A stretch of 64,000 nt of DNA from positions 39,252,642-39,316,641 of the forward strand of contig ML677335.1 in assembly GCA_007922305.1 (NCBI GenBank), in the 5' to 3' direction. Of this stretch, positions 46,561 to 57,958 are shown piece after piece. The position numbers and the translations under genes were made by a program. The stretch comes from Dermatemys mawii. Taxonomy: Eukaryota > Chordata > Testudines > Dermatemydidae. The notes under the pieces are model-generated. The model saw nothing but the letters and a program-made list of their open reading frames with translations, made no database searches and was not told the origin of the DNA. Positions within the stretch are counted from its first letter, which is position 1; each line of letters begins with the position of its first letter.

Positions 46561-47342
46561 AAGTACTTAGAGCCTTTTTTCTTCTAGGGTGCAGATCTTG
46601 CTGCCATTTTTCATGGGACCTTCAAAGTATAAACCCTCCCAAAATATTCCATAGCAAGCTCATTACACCTGTTCTCTGTGATCCATACTGTCTACCACTT
46701 GTTTTGTGGACAAAATTTTAACCATGCTAACATTGTAGCTTAGAAAGAATTAAAACAATTCAGACTTTCCTTTGTTCTTGAGGCTGCCTCTCGTCTCACA
46801 TTTCCACAGTATTTGAGATATTTGAACTCTAGTTTACATGGGGCTGCTAGAGAGTGCTTTAACTGAGAGGTGCTCCAGTCCCAAATGTACTCCTCAATTT
46901 CTAGTGCACCAAACCCTAGAGTTTGTGGCTTTCAGGGTAAGTTGCTATCCTAGTTTTGTCCATGGCAGGGGGTTGGCTGGGTGGGGCTTTAGAAGTGACT
47001 ACTGCAAGAAGTGTTGGATAAATTTGTAATTGTATTTAAAAACCCCGACAAGCTTTATGCATATCCCAAGGGACTTCTGATAGCATACTTTAAAAATCTA
47101 AACATGTAATGGCATTCTTTATGCAGAAATTAATGGTGTAGAAAGAGAATTGCCTTTTTTTTCAGTTGCAGCATACTGGCATAGGGTCAGTCTTGAATAA
47201 TTAATATTACTGTAGTAGATTCTAAGTAGTGTAACTTCCTAAATCAGTATCTCAAGATTTGGAGTGAATACTTGCTAATAGTAACTGGGCAATCACTGAT
47301 GTAATAATTAAAGTCTGGTTTTATTTTTTCTTTCCATGGCAG

Positions 47343-47486
47343 GCCTAGTCCAAAACCAAGTCATGATTATGAAAGATTGAAGATCCAGTGTATGAAAGCC
47401 ATGTCTGACCTACAGTCTCTACAGAATCAACATACCAAGACACTAAAAAGATGTGAAGAAGCAGCCAAAGAGGCAGATTTTTATCA
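47343..47486 (+). CDS. DLG5: DLG5 coding exon, coiled coil
   Basis: This 144-base exon lies between CATGGCAG and the donor GTAAGT. One base completes the Arg codon left by the previous exon, and it ends with two bases of a His codon completed by the next exon (phase 2). It encodes PSPKPSHDYERLKIQC, then KAMSDLQSLQNQHTK and a Lys/Glu-rich helix ending KEADFY. These match the coiled-coil start of DLG5 in other vertebrates closely, apart from the variable linker at the 5' side. Splicing out this exon alone preserves frame, since both borders are phase 2 and the length is a multiple of three. Confidence 0.96.
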
Positions 47487-49807
47487 GTAAGTAACACACA
47501 AAAGGTAGGAGTGAAAACTCTTTCTCTTCACTGGTTCAGGAGCAGTGCTTAATTAAGTTTACTAGTTCTGTAAGTATTAGTGCTGGTCTGCCAAAAGTGT
47601 TCCAGTCTGGTTGATCATGAGATATTAGATGTTTTAAAATACAACGATTTTAAATTGCATCATTCCTGCTACCATCTTGCTTTTCTTACTGTTTTAATCG
47701 CAACATTTTATGAACATCTACAGTCAAAAGTTTTTATTATTTTATTTATTTCACCTACTGCGGAGAGGGAGTTCCGTGATTTGAGACGGGGGAAGCACTG
47801 GTTTTGATCTTTAGGGATCTTTTAGTAGCAACTTCTAAAGCAGGATGTCATTGTGGTTTAGTGGTGTGGAGCAAGGCAAACTAGTAACTAAAATGTGATT
47901 GGCTGTTTCATGACCTGGCCAGTCTAGAAATAAAAGGTGGGATTTTTAAATGGGTTCTGCATTGGCCTGACTCCACTTCCATTGACGTCAGTGGGAGTTT
48001 TAACACTTTGAGAGCAGAGTTTGACCATCAATGAGCACTTGTGAAAATGTGATGAAGTTGTGGGAAGAGTTGCCATCATTTGCTTCTAGCTCTGATGATC
48101 AAGATATTGGACATGAAAACAGGTACTGGTGTAACAATGAACATGACATATATGTAATCTTAGACTAGTCTAATTTTTATTAATTGAAAAGATATTCAGT
48201 TTAGAGGGGAAAAAATGCAAATGTTGGAAGTAGCTTTAAGGCTACTGTTCTCTAATGGTGCATCATGCAGAACGGATATGTTTGTAACAATCTAGGAATG
48301 ACATTGTCTGATTTGGCTGGCTTAGTACTGTAGCTGTTTACACCATCAACAGGCAAAATTTGAAAAAAATGTTAAGAAAAGTCACCATGTGAAAACTAAG
48401 TGAGCTGCATGGCTGTTTGCCAGGGAGATTTGTTGATCCTGTCTGTCCACTTGATTTTTCTTTGGAGAAGGAAAGTGGAGAACAATAGAAGATCCTTACA
48501 TCACACTATTTTACCCTTTTATACCCTTTGTCGTTATCTAAGGATTCTTCAGAGGCGGTTTGTTTCTTATTTATTAGATGTCAGTTCCATGAGATCACAA
48601 GCCTAAGACACACTGTCCTTTAGTGCTCTTTCCAAATTGTTCTGCTTGCTAATAAATTCTAGACGAAACTACAGATGTCTTTATTATTAGTCACATTCCC
48701 ATAGCTGCTTTTTCTGTGCATGTGAAAGGTTAATGTAAAATGTTTGCACTCTTTGAAGTGATAGTAGGGTTTTATTTCCCTTATTTGCAAACTACAGTTC
48801 TATAATCTGTGTGATTATAATGTTTTGTGTTGGTTTTCTTTTATATCAGTATGAAGGGATTTTAAGGATTTAAATTATACTTGTTGGGGGCAAAAGGCAG
48901 TTAAGAATGATTATTGTAATTGCACACGTACACTAAGAATATTATTTTCTCTGAGGAACAGCAATTTTGGCTTTTGCAAAATGACAAATACAAGGCAATA
49001 GCAAACTTTTATGCATGCACCAAGTACTTTGTAAGACTAGGTACTCGGAGACTATCTGGCCAGCAAAAAAACCAGCATTTTTTACTGTCGCAGAGGTAAG
49101 CCCACTTTTCCCCAAAATGAACTTTTATTAAGATTTGGGTAAGTAGACTCTTTACCTGTCACTTCAGATAGACCTGTGGGAGTTTGAATTATATCCTCAA
49201 TAATGTGACTTAGTTGTGATTTTAAATATGAATATTTAAAATTCCTGTCAGCTATTCCAAGCAGTATACCCAATTTGGGATAACAACTGGTAGCTTTACC
49301 TGCTTAAAAATGTTCCAAAATGTTTTTGAAACAAAAGCAAACAAGCAGAAAGCTTTTTCAACTCTACTGATGTCTTGTTCTATTATGTTGTATTGTGGTG
49401 TTCAAGTATGATGGTGGTCAAAGATGCAGCTTGCTTATTTTGCCTAGAAGATCCTGTTTGCTCAGGGACACAATTTCTGTGCCTGTTTAGCAGTTTGCTT
49501 GTTGAAATGGTCTATTGGGGACTGCTTGTTCTGCATAAATCTATAATGTATCTGTTTTAATGCTGCACAGAGCTTTCAAATCACTAAACTCCAGAAGGTC
49601 TCTGGTTGGGCTGCCTGTCTTTCTTCAGTAGAATTTAGCTGGCACATGGCATTTGGAATATTCAGATCTGAAGAAATGACTTAGTTAGTTTCATCTGTCT
49701 TTTTAAATTTGAGATGTTGACTCGGTTTGATATGGATTAGTACATTGGCATGAAGAGAGCTTCCTGGAAAATTTGTATCTAAGTGTTTTTTCTTTGTGGC
49801 ATTCTAG
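47487..49807 (+). other. DLG5: DLG5 intron, 2.3 kb
   Basis: The donor is GTAAGT; the acceptor GGCATTCTAG ends at 49807. A short stretch at 47960-48025 (CTCCACTTCCATTGACGTCAG and GTGGGAGTTTTAACACTT) resembles a palindromic MITE core. Otherwise A+T-rich sequence with nothing recognisable. Confidence 0.7.
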
Positions 49808-49991
49808 TACCTTGCATAGTCGACTGCTGAGTGACCAGTCACAGCTGAAGGAGGACATGGATACCTTGAAGAGAAAGAATATGCAATTAGTGCGAGAGCA
49901 TAACCATCTCCAACAATCATGTGAGGAAATGAAGAGACTTCATGATGAGGATCAGAAAGAGATAACAGACCTACGCAGCCAGCAACAGCAG
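49808..49991 (+). CDS. DLG5: DLG5 coding exon, coiled coil
   Basis: This 184-base exon lies between ATTCTAG and the donor GTAGCC. Its first base completes the His codon from the preceding exon and its end is phase 0. It encodes TLHSRLLSDQSQLKED, then MDTLKRKNMQLVREHNHLQQ and the end RLHDEDQKEITDLRSQQQQ. Charge and hydrophobic spacing are those of a continuous coiled coil. The open frame continues into the intron for eight codons to a TAA; that read-through is not coding. The donor has C at positions +5 and +6 and is weaker than those upstream. Confidence 0.96.
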
Positions 49992-50608
49992 GTAGCCTGC
50001 AGCTCTTGGCATTAATGTAATGAGTGACTGTTTAATGTTTTCAGGGAATGTAAAGCATGGCATGGCTGGCCTACCACTTACTTTCCTTTTTACCTTTGAA
50101 CCAGTTGGAGTAATTTTCCATATACATCATATGTTTGACAGCGCAAGTCACAAAGCTACCATTTAAAACACAGTGGTAGTGTGTACATTTAATTATAATT
50201 GTTCTCTGATAAGTGACTCTCTGAAATTGACCTTGTGTGGGTTCCTTCTTCATTGTGTTTTCAGTGACTCTGGATCTAGTATCTTTAGTTGGAAAAATCT
50301 TTTTACTTTTAAAACTTTAGTTCTGCAAACTTAGATCTGCAATATGAAATGTCTTTCAGCATCTCATAGGATGAGGAGTTGCACTATCTACCTCTCTCAA
50401 AAAAACAAAAAGACTACTTGTTTAGCAGTGTCAGCTGGAATTGACTGGGAGCGTCGATGTGCGTGAGGGGAATTTTGGCATGGGGGACATGCAAGGACGA
50501 GGAAGGGTATGGATTGGTGTGGATTGCGGTTATATATGAGTGGATTTGTAGGGAAGGAAAGAACAGTGTGTGTGAGAGAGAGGGAATAAGGACTGGAAGA
50601 GATGAATA

Positions 50609-51290
50609 GGCTCATAGAGTTTAAAGTCAGAAGGGACCATCGTGCTCATATAGCCTGACCACCTGCACATTGCAGGCCACAGAACCTCACCCACTCACTT
50701 CTGAACTAGACCCCCTAACCTCTGGAAGAAATACTGTAGTCCTCAAATCATGATTTAAAAACTTCAAGTTACAGTGAATCCACCATTATACCAGGTTTTA
50801 AACCTGTAAGTGACCCTTGCCCCATGACGCAGAGGAAGGCAAAACAAACAAAAACACAAAACAAAAAAACACCACAAAACTCCAGAGTCTCTGCAATCTG
50901 GCCCCAGAGGAAGTTCCTTCCCAACCCCAAATTTGGTGACCAGTTAGACCCCAGCCAGCCAGACACCTAGGAAAGAATTCTCTGTGGTAACTCAGAGCCC
51001 TCCCCATCTAGTGTCCCATTCCTGCCCTTGGAAGATATTTGCTGCTAGCAGTTGCAGATACCATCTCCTTCATAAACTTATCAGGCTCAATCTTGAAGCC
51101 AGTTAGTTTTTTGACCCTACTGCTCCCCTTTGGAGACTGTTCCAGAACTTCACTCATCTGATGGTTAGAAACCTTAATCTAATTTCCAGACTAAACTTGT
51201 TGATGGCCAGTTTATATTCATTTGTTCCTGTGTCCACGTTGGCATTTAACTTTAACTCGTATTCCCCGCCTCCCCAGTATTTATTCTGTA
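50609..51290 (-). mobile_element. CR1 LINE, 3' region
   Basis: On the + strand the text reads as the inverted 3' part of a turtle CR1: GGCTCATAGAGTTTAAAGTC, AGAAGGGACCATCGTGCTC, CCACAGAACCTCACCCACTC, AGGAAAGAATTCTCTGTGG, TTCCAGAACTTCACTC and GATGGTTAGAAACCTT. The CR1 3' end is at 50609. Only untranslated and terminal RT-proximal sequence is present, with no open frame of note. Confidence 0.8.
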
Positions 51291-51842
51291 ATGGAGAGAC
51301 TGTGAGGATAGGAAGGAGAAAACGCTGTGCAAAGAGAGAAATATGTGGAGTAGGAAAGCAAGGAAATCATTTATTAGACATTACAGATAAGTTAGACTGA
51401 GGGACAACTTAAGGAACATATGCAAAGACATTCTTTGCATTTAATAGATATTTTCTCTCATATGCACAGATAATTGAGACACAGAATATATGGATTATAA
51501 ACAGTTAAAAAAAATCCACATTCTTTTAAACTCCCCTCAATTAGCCAGAGGTAGATACTAAAAATTACCTTCAAGACATTACTAAGAGTGCCCATGGCTA
51601 TCTGCACCTACCAGCCTAGCCTTGCTCTTACAGACTAATTGTCCCTCACAAGTACAGTTTTTTTTGAGTGTAGCCTTAGAATCCAGTGTAAAATCTGTTT
51701 ACTAGGGAGTTGCAGATTTACCTTGTTTATAATTGCTCTCTATGTCCCCCCCCCCCCTCCTTGTTTGCCAGTAAAATAAAAGGGAGTTGTCCCTTAGGAT
51801 CTTGGTAAAAAATCACTGTTAATTTATCAGTCCTAGCAGGAC

Positions 51843-51866
51843 TTTTTTTTTTTTTTTTTTTTTTTT
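51843..51866. repeat. T(24) homopolymer
   Basis: 24 consecutive T bases. No SINE body is recognisable beside it. Confidence 0.95.
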
Positions 51867-52063
51867 GAAGCCTCAATTGTAAAGAGAAATTGGGATAACA
51901 TAAACTGTTAAATAAGAAGTTTGACATCAGCAGAACCAAGTGTCTAAGTTTAACACTGATTTATACATTGAAGGGACATGGTCATTTAAAAACATCCATA
52001 TTTTAAAAATGGGCGCCTAAACTTAGGCTCCCATATATTCATATTTAAGCCCCTAAATTAGAG

Positions 52064-52150
52064 GCCCAGTTCTCAGAAATGCTGAGCACTCAGCTCTCTG
52101 CATCTGTTCCAAAGCCCTTTGAAGTCAGTGGAAATACTGATTGCAGCCCA
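52064..52150. repeat. Palindromic MITE-like repeat
   Basis: GGCCCAGTTCTCAGAAATGC, TGAGCACTCAGCTCTC and CTTTGAAGTCAGTGGAAAT match one side and centre of a palindromic amniote repeat ('tcagaagtgctgagcac...gaagtcaatgg'). The opposite arm is poorly kept. Confidence 0.4.
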
Positions 52151-53462
52151 TCCTGAAAAGACAATGGATATGACTACTTTTGGCTACACGAGTATTTTGG
52201 GTGGAGATGTTTGGTTTGATCTGGTATTTGGGGGGTTAGGGATTTATATATAAATATATTGCCATAACCTCATTTCAACCCTTAGGCAAAATTTCAGCCT
52301 TAAGAGACTTATTATTGAATTACATGCCCTTTAATTTAATGGTTTACAATGAAAACGCAACACAAATTACAGTATTGCTTTCTGCCAGAATAACAATGAA
52401 TCAAAGCATATCTACACTGACATTCATAATGTGTATGAATAGTTAACTATTGATTGATTATTCATCTTTATTGAACATCACATCATACTCATAGTAACAA
52501 AGTTGAGAGCTTTTTTTTAAATAAAACTTCTCTCAGAGTTGGCTGTTTCCCACTATGAAGACAGAACTCTGGATAATAACAATTCATGCTAAATGTAATT
52601 TAAAGGCTTATAATAATTAAAAAAGAATGGCTTTTGTACCTTGATCTTTAGGTATTTCTTGTGACGGGAATAGCTGTGGGCATACAAAAGTCCAGCCTGT
52701 GTTTATTTTTGGAAAGTTTCACAAAAAATGAGTGGCAGTTTTTCTTTCTCCCAGTGACACCTTTAAAGGTTAGGGGAATGACTGAAAAAAGTTTGGTTAT
52801 TTAGGTTCACAAACACTATTCAGTTAGAACAATGCTACAGGTTGATTAATGCTTTTAAACTTCAAACTTAAAAAAAGAGATTTGCAGGGATCAAAGAATG
52901 GATATTTCTAACAATTAAGCAGTCTCAACACCAAGGTGCTTGGTTTTTTAATCGTAGTAAAGTTCACACACTAGGGAGAAAAATAGTCAAGAGGGCTGGC
53001 AGAAAAAACAACCTGGAAGTGGCAGAGAGTCCACAGTTCATTTACAGAAAAGGGATCATTCAGTTAGAATAGTTACAGTAACATGTAAAATGGCTAAATA
53101 GATGGCTTTGCTTAACTCTGTGGGCTGAGTCATGAGACAGACTTTAGTCAAATAATTAAGCTTCAGAAGCAAAATTGTTACAAACAAAAATAATTACTTG
53201 CCAGGCTTGAAGGGTAGAAGTCAAAATAAGCTATACAGACGTGTTTACTGCGGTTTTAGTTTATTTTTTGTGGGGGGGGGGTTCTTTGTGGTTTTCGTTT
53301 GTTTCGTTAACTTTGTATTTTGTTTTGCTCGTTTCCTCTAATATCAGGTTAACTTGAGGGGCTGCTCCTGTACATCTGTGTATGTGAAATAACTAAGACT
53401 ATAGATGTTTGGATTTTTATTCCGTGCTTTGCTGTACTAAACTTGCTATACGAGTTTGGTTA

Positions 53463-53620
53463 AACTACTTACCCTTTCTGTGCCTTAGTTTCTCACACTG
53501 TAAAATAGTGATGTGAAACCTACCACTGAATGGCATTCAGCTTTAATGTTTGTCGAGCAGTTGGAGAGTCTTTGCTGGGAAGCACATAATAAAATCGGAG
53601 TGTTATCACTATAATTTATT
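53463..53620 (+). repeat. CORE-SINE (MIR-like) 3' half
   Basis: ACTTACCCTTTCTGTGCCTTAG, TTTCTCACACTGTAAAATAG and AATGTTTGTCGAGCAG follow the MIR/CORE-SINE order ('ttaacctctctgtgcctcagtttc...ctgtaaaatgggg...tgtttgtaaagcg'). GCTGGGAAGCACATAATAAAA forms the tail. Confidence 0.55.
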
Positions 53621-54382
53621 TTTGCAAAATTTAATATTGTGCGAACTTTATCATTACCCTTTTCAAGGAAATTTTGTTGCTCTCAGATAGTGAGAAACAT
53701 GCATGTCTCCTTTTCTTGGTGTGTCACTGTGAATCATGTTGTCCTGAAGGAATGCCAGCAGTCTTATCTCAGTCTTTGTCACTTCGAATCTGGATTAATC
53801 TAATTCTATTTTTGATGGTCTTTCTGATGTGTCATGCCATTGCCAGACTATTGCAAAACACAGCAGCCCAACTGCTTGAGAAACAAAAACTGTTGATCAA
53901 ATGACTCCTACTGTGTGGGATGGTCCTTGATTTCCTGTACAGCAGCTGACGGGCCTTTAAGTTTCTGCTGCTCACGTATGAGGTTTTTGTTGCCATGGCA
54001 GTACCCTTGGGTCCAGCTTGGACTCTTTACTCTTCCTCATACTGGGGCTTTGGATAGGAAATTTTCCTTATTACTATCCTTCCTGTTTGTGGCATTTTCT
54101 CTCTCTTCCCTTCCTCCCTCCAAACCCCATTTGCGTTTTAGAGCCTTTATTTTAAACTTAGTCAAACTCTTGCTATCTTTGGTCTTGTCTTTTCTCTTTC
54201 AGTTTACTTATTCTGATAGTTGTTTAAGATATTGTCAGTGAGAAGGGGTCCCATACATTTTAGGTTGTGAGAAAATGTTTGCTTCTGTCTGAAAGTTTCA
54301 GCTATTCAGCCCATAAGTTTGGTTCAGTACCGTTTGTTTTTGTTTTTCAGTAAACTTTGTTTTTCTCAGTTCAGTGATGGTC

Positions 54383-54635
54383 AAGGCCCCAGTTCAAGAA
54401 AACATCCCTTCCCAGTAACAGCACTTCAGCATGTGTTTAAAATTAAGCATGTGCTTAAGTCCAGTATTTAAAAAGTGTGTTCCCTTAAATATGGGTGGAC
54501 AAAAGAACATGCTGATGATATTTCATGAATCATATTCTAAGGCCTCAGCAAGGCTCTGAATCATATGCCTACTTTAAACATATAAATAGTTCCCCAGAAG
54601 TGAATGGGACCTCACACGAGCTTGAAGTTAGGTAA
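54383..54635. repeat. Split palindromic MITE
   Basis: The left arm (AAGGCCCCAGTTCAAGAAAAC, CATGTGTTTAAAATTAAGC, ATGTGCTTAAGTCCAG) and the right piece (AGTGAATGGGACCTCACACG, GCTTGAAGTTAG) belong to the same palindromic family. About 115 unrelated bases (54475-54590) lie between them. Confidence 0.4.
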
Positions 54636-55010
54636 AAGATTAAGTCATTGCTAAATTGGGGCTCTGTTATGTCCAAATTGTCAAGTTGACTTGGAACCCA
54701 ACAGCTCACAGTTCTGGTCAGCTCGGTTTTTGTACCTCTAGGTTTCTTAAAGGAGACATTGTCAGGCTAAAAATGATACTGTTAGGAACCCCGCTTTCTG
54801 ACCTGTGTGGTTGTGATACATTGTTACAGCTTTATCAAGCTGCAGTCTGTCGGTTACTGATGATCTGTAGAGAGCTGGCAGTCACATAAAGTTGGTAATT
54901 GCTACTCATTTCCAGCTGCTTCTCCAATTGTCTAGGCTTCTCAACGTGAAGAGTAGCCTAAGTGTGTGTAGAAGCAGCAGGAATTAAGGAGCCAGCAATG
55001 ACTATAATTA

Positions 55011-55428
55011 GGGCTCTGTGTCTGTCACAGAGGTCAGAGATTCCGTCACTTTTCGCAGCCTTGGTGACTTCTTCAGCAGCCAGTGTGGCTGACCCCAGGG
55101 CCTCCCAAGCAGCTGGCTCCAGGGACCACTTGCTCAGGTGGCCCCACAGCCAACCACTCCGGCTGCTGCTGTGCTGGCCCCAGGCAGCTGGCCCTGCATA
55201 CTGCCTAAGCAGAGGTCCCAGAGGCAGCTGGAACAGCCACTGTTCAGCATCCTCGGCAGCTGGTGCCATTGCCCACCCCTGGACAGCAGCACCCCCTCCT
55301 CAGCATTCAGTCAGGGATATTTTTAGTAAAAGTCAAGGACAGGTCAAGAGCTGTGAATTTTTGTATATTGGCCGAAAACTGTCCATGACTTTTATTAAAA
55401 AGACTCATGACTAAATTGTAGCCTTCAC
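55011..55428. mobile_element. hAT-type MITE with 8-bp TSD, 418 bp
   Basis: The flanks TATAATTA (55003-55010) and TATAATTG (55429-55436) differ at one of eight positions. The ends GGGCTCTGTGTCTGTCAC and AAATTGTAGCCTTCAC are weak inverted repeats. The right third contains AAGTCAAGGACAGGTCAAG and an inverted CTGTCCATGACTTTTATT, which could pair. The 103- and 150-codon open frames in the GC-rich centre lack protein character. Confidence 0.7.
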
Positions 55429-55602
55429 TATAATTGCCCAGGGAGCGTTGGGCAATCGCAAATGGTATCCTAAGAGTCTGTGTAATCATGAACAAGAGGG
55501 GAAGTGATCCAGCAGGTTTCTCTCTGTATTTGTGGTTCTTGCAGTGAAACTGTCAGCACTCTCTCATTAGAGCAGTGGTGAGCAACCTGCGGGTCGCACT
55601 CA

Positions 55603-55710
55603 GGCCTTGGTTACACTGGCACTTTATAGCGCTATAAAGCTCCCAGGAGCACTATAACCTCCTACCTGTCCACACTGGCAAGGCACGTAGAGCGCTATAA
55701 CCGTGGAGTT
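55603..55710. repeat. Harbinger left subterminal repeats
   Basis: TTTATAGCGCTATAAAG is a near-perfect palindrome at 55623-55639. AGCGCTATAA recurs at 55690. Repeated palindromes next to the terminal repeat are plausible binding sites for the Myb-like protein or transposase of the family; that role is inferred. The MITE at 4717 keeps the same arrangement. Confidence 0.6.
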
Positions 55711-56614
55711 ATAGTGCTACTGGTAATCCACCTCCGCACAGGCAATAAGGGCTGTTGCACAGCTGCTGTAGCACTACAGCGAGAATGTGGACACCCACTG
55801 CGCATTAATTGGCCTCCAGCCCATCCCATAATTCCCGTTCGAGCCTCTCTGGTCATCATTTGCAAACTCTTTTGTCCTGTCCTCAGGTGACCACACGTCA
55901 GACCCGCCCTTTAAATTTCCAGGGAAATTTGAAAATCCCCTTCCTGTTTGCTCCAGCCAACCGTGGCGTGGTCTCAGGGAATCGTTGCAGGTGATCATTC
56001 TGATTGATCATGACTCCACGTGCCATGCCTCCTCGCAATAGGCGATCCCCAGCATGGAGCAATAGCGAGGTGCTGGACCTCATCAGCTGTTTGGGGGGAA
56101 GAGGCTGTTCAGTCTCAGCTGCGGTCTAGCCGCAGGAATTATGATACCTACGGGCAGATATCATGGGCCTTGGTGGAAAGAGGCCATGAGCAGGACACTC
56201 TGCAGTGCCGTGTTAAGGTAAAGGAGCTTAGGAATGTGTATTGCAAAGCCTGCGAGTCAAACGGCCACTCCGGGGCAGCCCCGGTGACTTGCAGATTTTA
56301 TAAGGAGCTGGACGCGATACTTGGTGGTGATCCTACGGTCACTCCATCAACCACCATGGACATTTCCCAGCCCACCAGTGAAGCCGGGGGTGAGGAGGTG
56401 GATGAAGAAGAGGAGGAGGAGGAGGAGGCGGCAGCGACCCAGGGCACAGAGGAGTCCCTGGACGCATGCAGCCAGGAGCTCTTCTCAAGCCAGGAGGAGG
56501 GCAGTCAGCCGCAGCATCCGGTGGTTGCAAGGGGCAGCACAGCAGCGGATTGTGGAGGTAAAGCTGCTTTTCTATTGGGAAGGCAGGCACCTTGGGGTGG
56601 AATTGCATGCTTGC

Positions 56615-56905
56615 CTACATGTGGAATAGTGCATTGATGTAGTCTATCACATCGCGGTAATCGTCGTCAGTAATCTCTTCAAAGGTCTCAATAAGAGCGC
56701 TTGCAATACGCCTGCGCAGGTTTTCCAGGAGAGCCAGCATGGTCACGGTCACTAGTCCCCGCCACTGTGCTACGATGGGTGGGGGGAGCATTGCTGCACA
56801 GAGGCAAGCTGCATATGGCCCTGGGCGGAAGCCGCATCTCATTAGAATGCCCTCCCTTTCTTCCTTGGTCACCCGCAGTAGCGAGATATCTTCCAGGACA
56901 AACAC
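56615..56905 (-). CDS. Unrecognised - strand exon inside the Harbinger Myb-gene intron
   Basis: The 97-codon frame begins exactly after an acceptor-like TTCTCCGTAG and ends with TAG. The peptide looks like real protein: VFVLEDISLLRVTKEEREG, then GFRPGPYAACLCAAM, then PPPIVAQWRGLVTVTM. A charged C-terminus follows (EEITDDDYRDVIDYINALF). It has no ATG of its own. The 34-base segment at 57034-57067 supplies an upstream exon that joins in phase 0. It lies wholly within the Myb gene's intron, antisense to it and downstream of the transposase poly(A) signal. I do not recognise the family. It could be a third element gene, a captured host exon, or chance; the splice consistency argues against chance. 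Confidence 0.45.
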   Translation of the reverse strand: MFVLEDISLLRVTKEEREGILMRCGFRPGPYAACLCAAMLPPPIVAQWRGLVTVTMLALLENLRRRIASALIETFEEITDDDYRDVIDYINALFHM

Positions 56906-57033
56906 CTACGGAGAATGTTGGGACAGTGTTCAAAGTAGGGCTCCTGGCATTCCCCCCCCCTTCCCCCCCCCCCCCATCACAGCACAGCACGGCAGGGAAA
57001 CAATCATTCCCCCTGCATCTGGAGAGGACTCAC

Positions 57034-57067
57034 CATGTCAAGGGCTTCGTTGCTGTCTGTGTGCTCT
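57034..57067 (-). CDS. Candidate 34-base exon joined to the antisense frame
   Basis: On the - strand a pyrimidine tract ending CCTGCAG precedes the segment, and GTGAGT follows it directly. It encodes EHTDSNEALDM in the phase that continues into VFVLED of the exon at 56905. One extra base at the 5' side must be joined to an exon further upstream, which I could not find between 57068 and 57950. Confidence 0.4.
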
Positions 57068-57835
57068 CTGCAGGACAGGCAAACAGGGAATGCGGGGGAA
57101 TCATAGGCATGTCTGCTGTTTAAAAGGGAGCAGCTGTTTAAAAGGGAGCCACTGTTGCATGTATCTTTTTCTTTTTGAAGCATCGACCTTGAGCCCTGTG
57201 CCATCGTTGTTATCAGCAGCTGACAGGCTGAGGCAACTGAGGAAGAGGCCACGAAAGAGCAAAGAGGATCTAGTACAGCAAGTAATGCAACAGGCTGTAA
57301 TGGAGAATCAAATTGCACAGAGGTGAAGGGAGGACGAGAGCAAGTTGAGGGAGAACGCGCAGCAGGAGAATGCGATTCACCAGCAGAAAAGCACCGATAA
57401 GCTGCTCTCATTACTGCAGCTTCAATTGGAGACTATGCAGTGGATTGCCACCATTCAGGAGGAGAAGCACCACGCTCTCCGCCCCCTTTATCATTTGCTC
57501 CCAAACCCTTCCCCTTCTGGCCCTCTGTACTCTCCAGGCCACTATCATCAGCTATCTGGTTATCACCACCCACAGCTGCCTCCAACCCCTCTGTCTTCAC
57601 CGATCAACCCCCAAACCCAGGACCCTTATCCATTGCAGTCAACCCCTAATAACATGCCTTATTGCCCTCCGCAAATGGGGTTTGGGGGACACGGCAACTC
57701 TGAGGGCACTGGAGACTCAGAGACCCGGACATATTCCAATCTCTGACTGACCCCATGCCACCCCCATTGCACCTCCCACCTCTTCCCCATCACACGCATC
57801 ACAATATTTTCTTTCAGCGACCGAAGTAGCTGTTG

Positions 57836-57875
57836 AATAAATGAATTGTCTTTTTAATAAATGGGTTTCTTTATT
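57836..57875. terminator. Overlapping poly(A) signals of two convergent Harbinger genes
   Basis: AATAAA occurs on the + strand at 57836-57841 and 57856-57861, after the Myb-like gene stop at 57746. TTTATT at 57870-57875 is AATAAA for the - strand, after the transposase stop at 57959. Each transcript would extend into the signal region of the other. Confidence 0.7.
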
Positions 57876-57958
57876 CAGTGTACGTATATTATTAGTGGCT
57901 ACAGAAAAGCAAGTGCCTGTTCCTATTAAAAGAATGCACCCTCCCTCTACACTTCCCA

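Larger units (their letters stand above)
39048..47342 (+). other. DLG5: DLG5 intron, 8.3 kb
   Basis: The donor is GTAAAA at 39048; the acceptor CCATGGCAG ends at 47342. It holds several MITEs and a SINE, listed separately. Stretches 39048-40720, 40830-41145, 42275-42650, 42960-43315, 43730-46125 and 46565-47342 contain nothing I can name. Open frames between 39302 and 40055 overlap on both strands without any conserved motif. Confidence 0.7.
56025..57746 (+). pseudogene. Harbinger Myb/SANT-like DNA-binding protein, two exons
   Basis: In PIF/Harbinger elements this accessory protein binds element ends and helps the transposase enter the nucleus. The start MPPRNRRSPAWSNSEVLDL (ATG 56025) gives the first helix of a trihelix-type Myb domain. 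Near 56091 the frame shifts by one base relative to EEAVQSQLRSSRRNYDTY, which continues the domain through RGHEQDTLQCRVKVKEL and YKELDAILGG. An acidic/Ser tail follows. The donor GAG|GTAAAG at 56558 and the acceptor TTTTTGAAG ending at 57180 join in frame. Exon 2 carries a basic segment (RQLRKRPRKSKEDLV), a TGA at 57324 in place of an Arg codon, and a helical then Pro-rich C-terminus ending at 57746. It is thus broken twice. Poly(A) signals lie at 57836 and 57856. Confidence 0.75.

Noticed and set aside
54962..55414. 150-codon frame and its 103-codon antisense partner
   Set aside because: Both lie in the GC-rich core of a MITE with 8-bp duplications; composition explains the lack of stops.
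56739..57326. 195-codon + strand frame beginning in the Myb-gene intron
   Set aside because: The part before 57181 is intron by splice signals; only the C-terminal part after the acceptor is real coding sequence.
57004..57411. 135-codon - strand frame over the second Myb-gene exon
   Set aside because: Most of it is antisense shadow of the Myb-like exon; only the short 57034-57067 part, with its own splice sites, is kept as a candidate exon.
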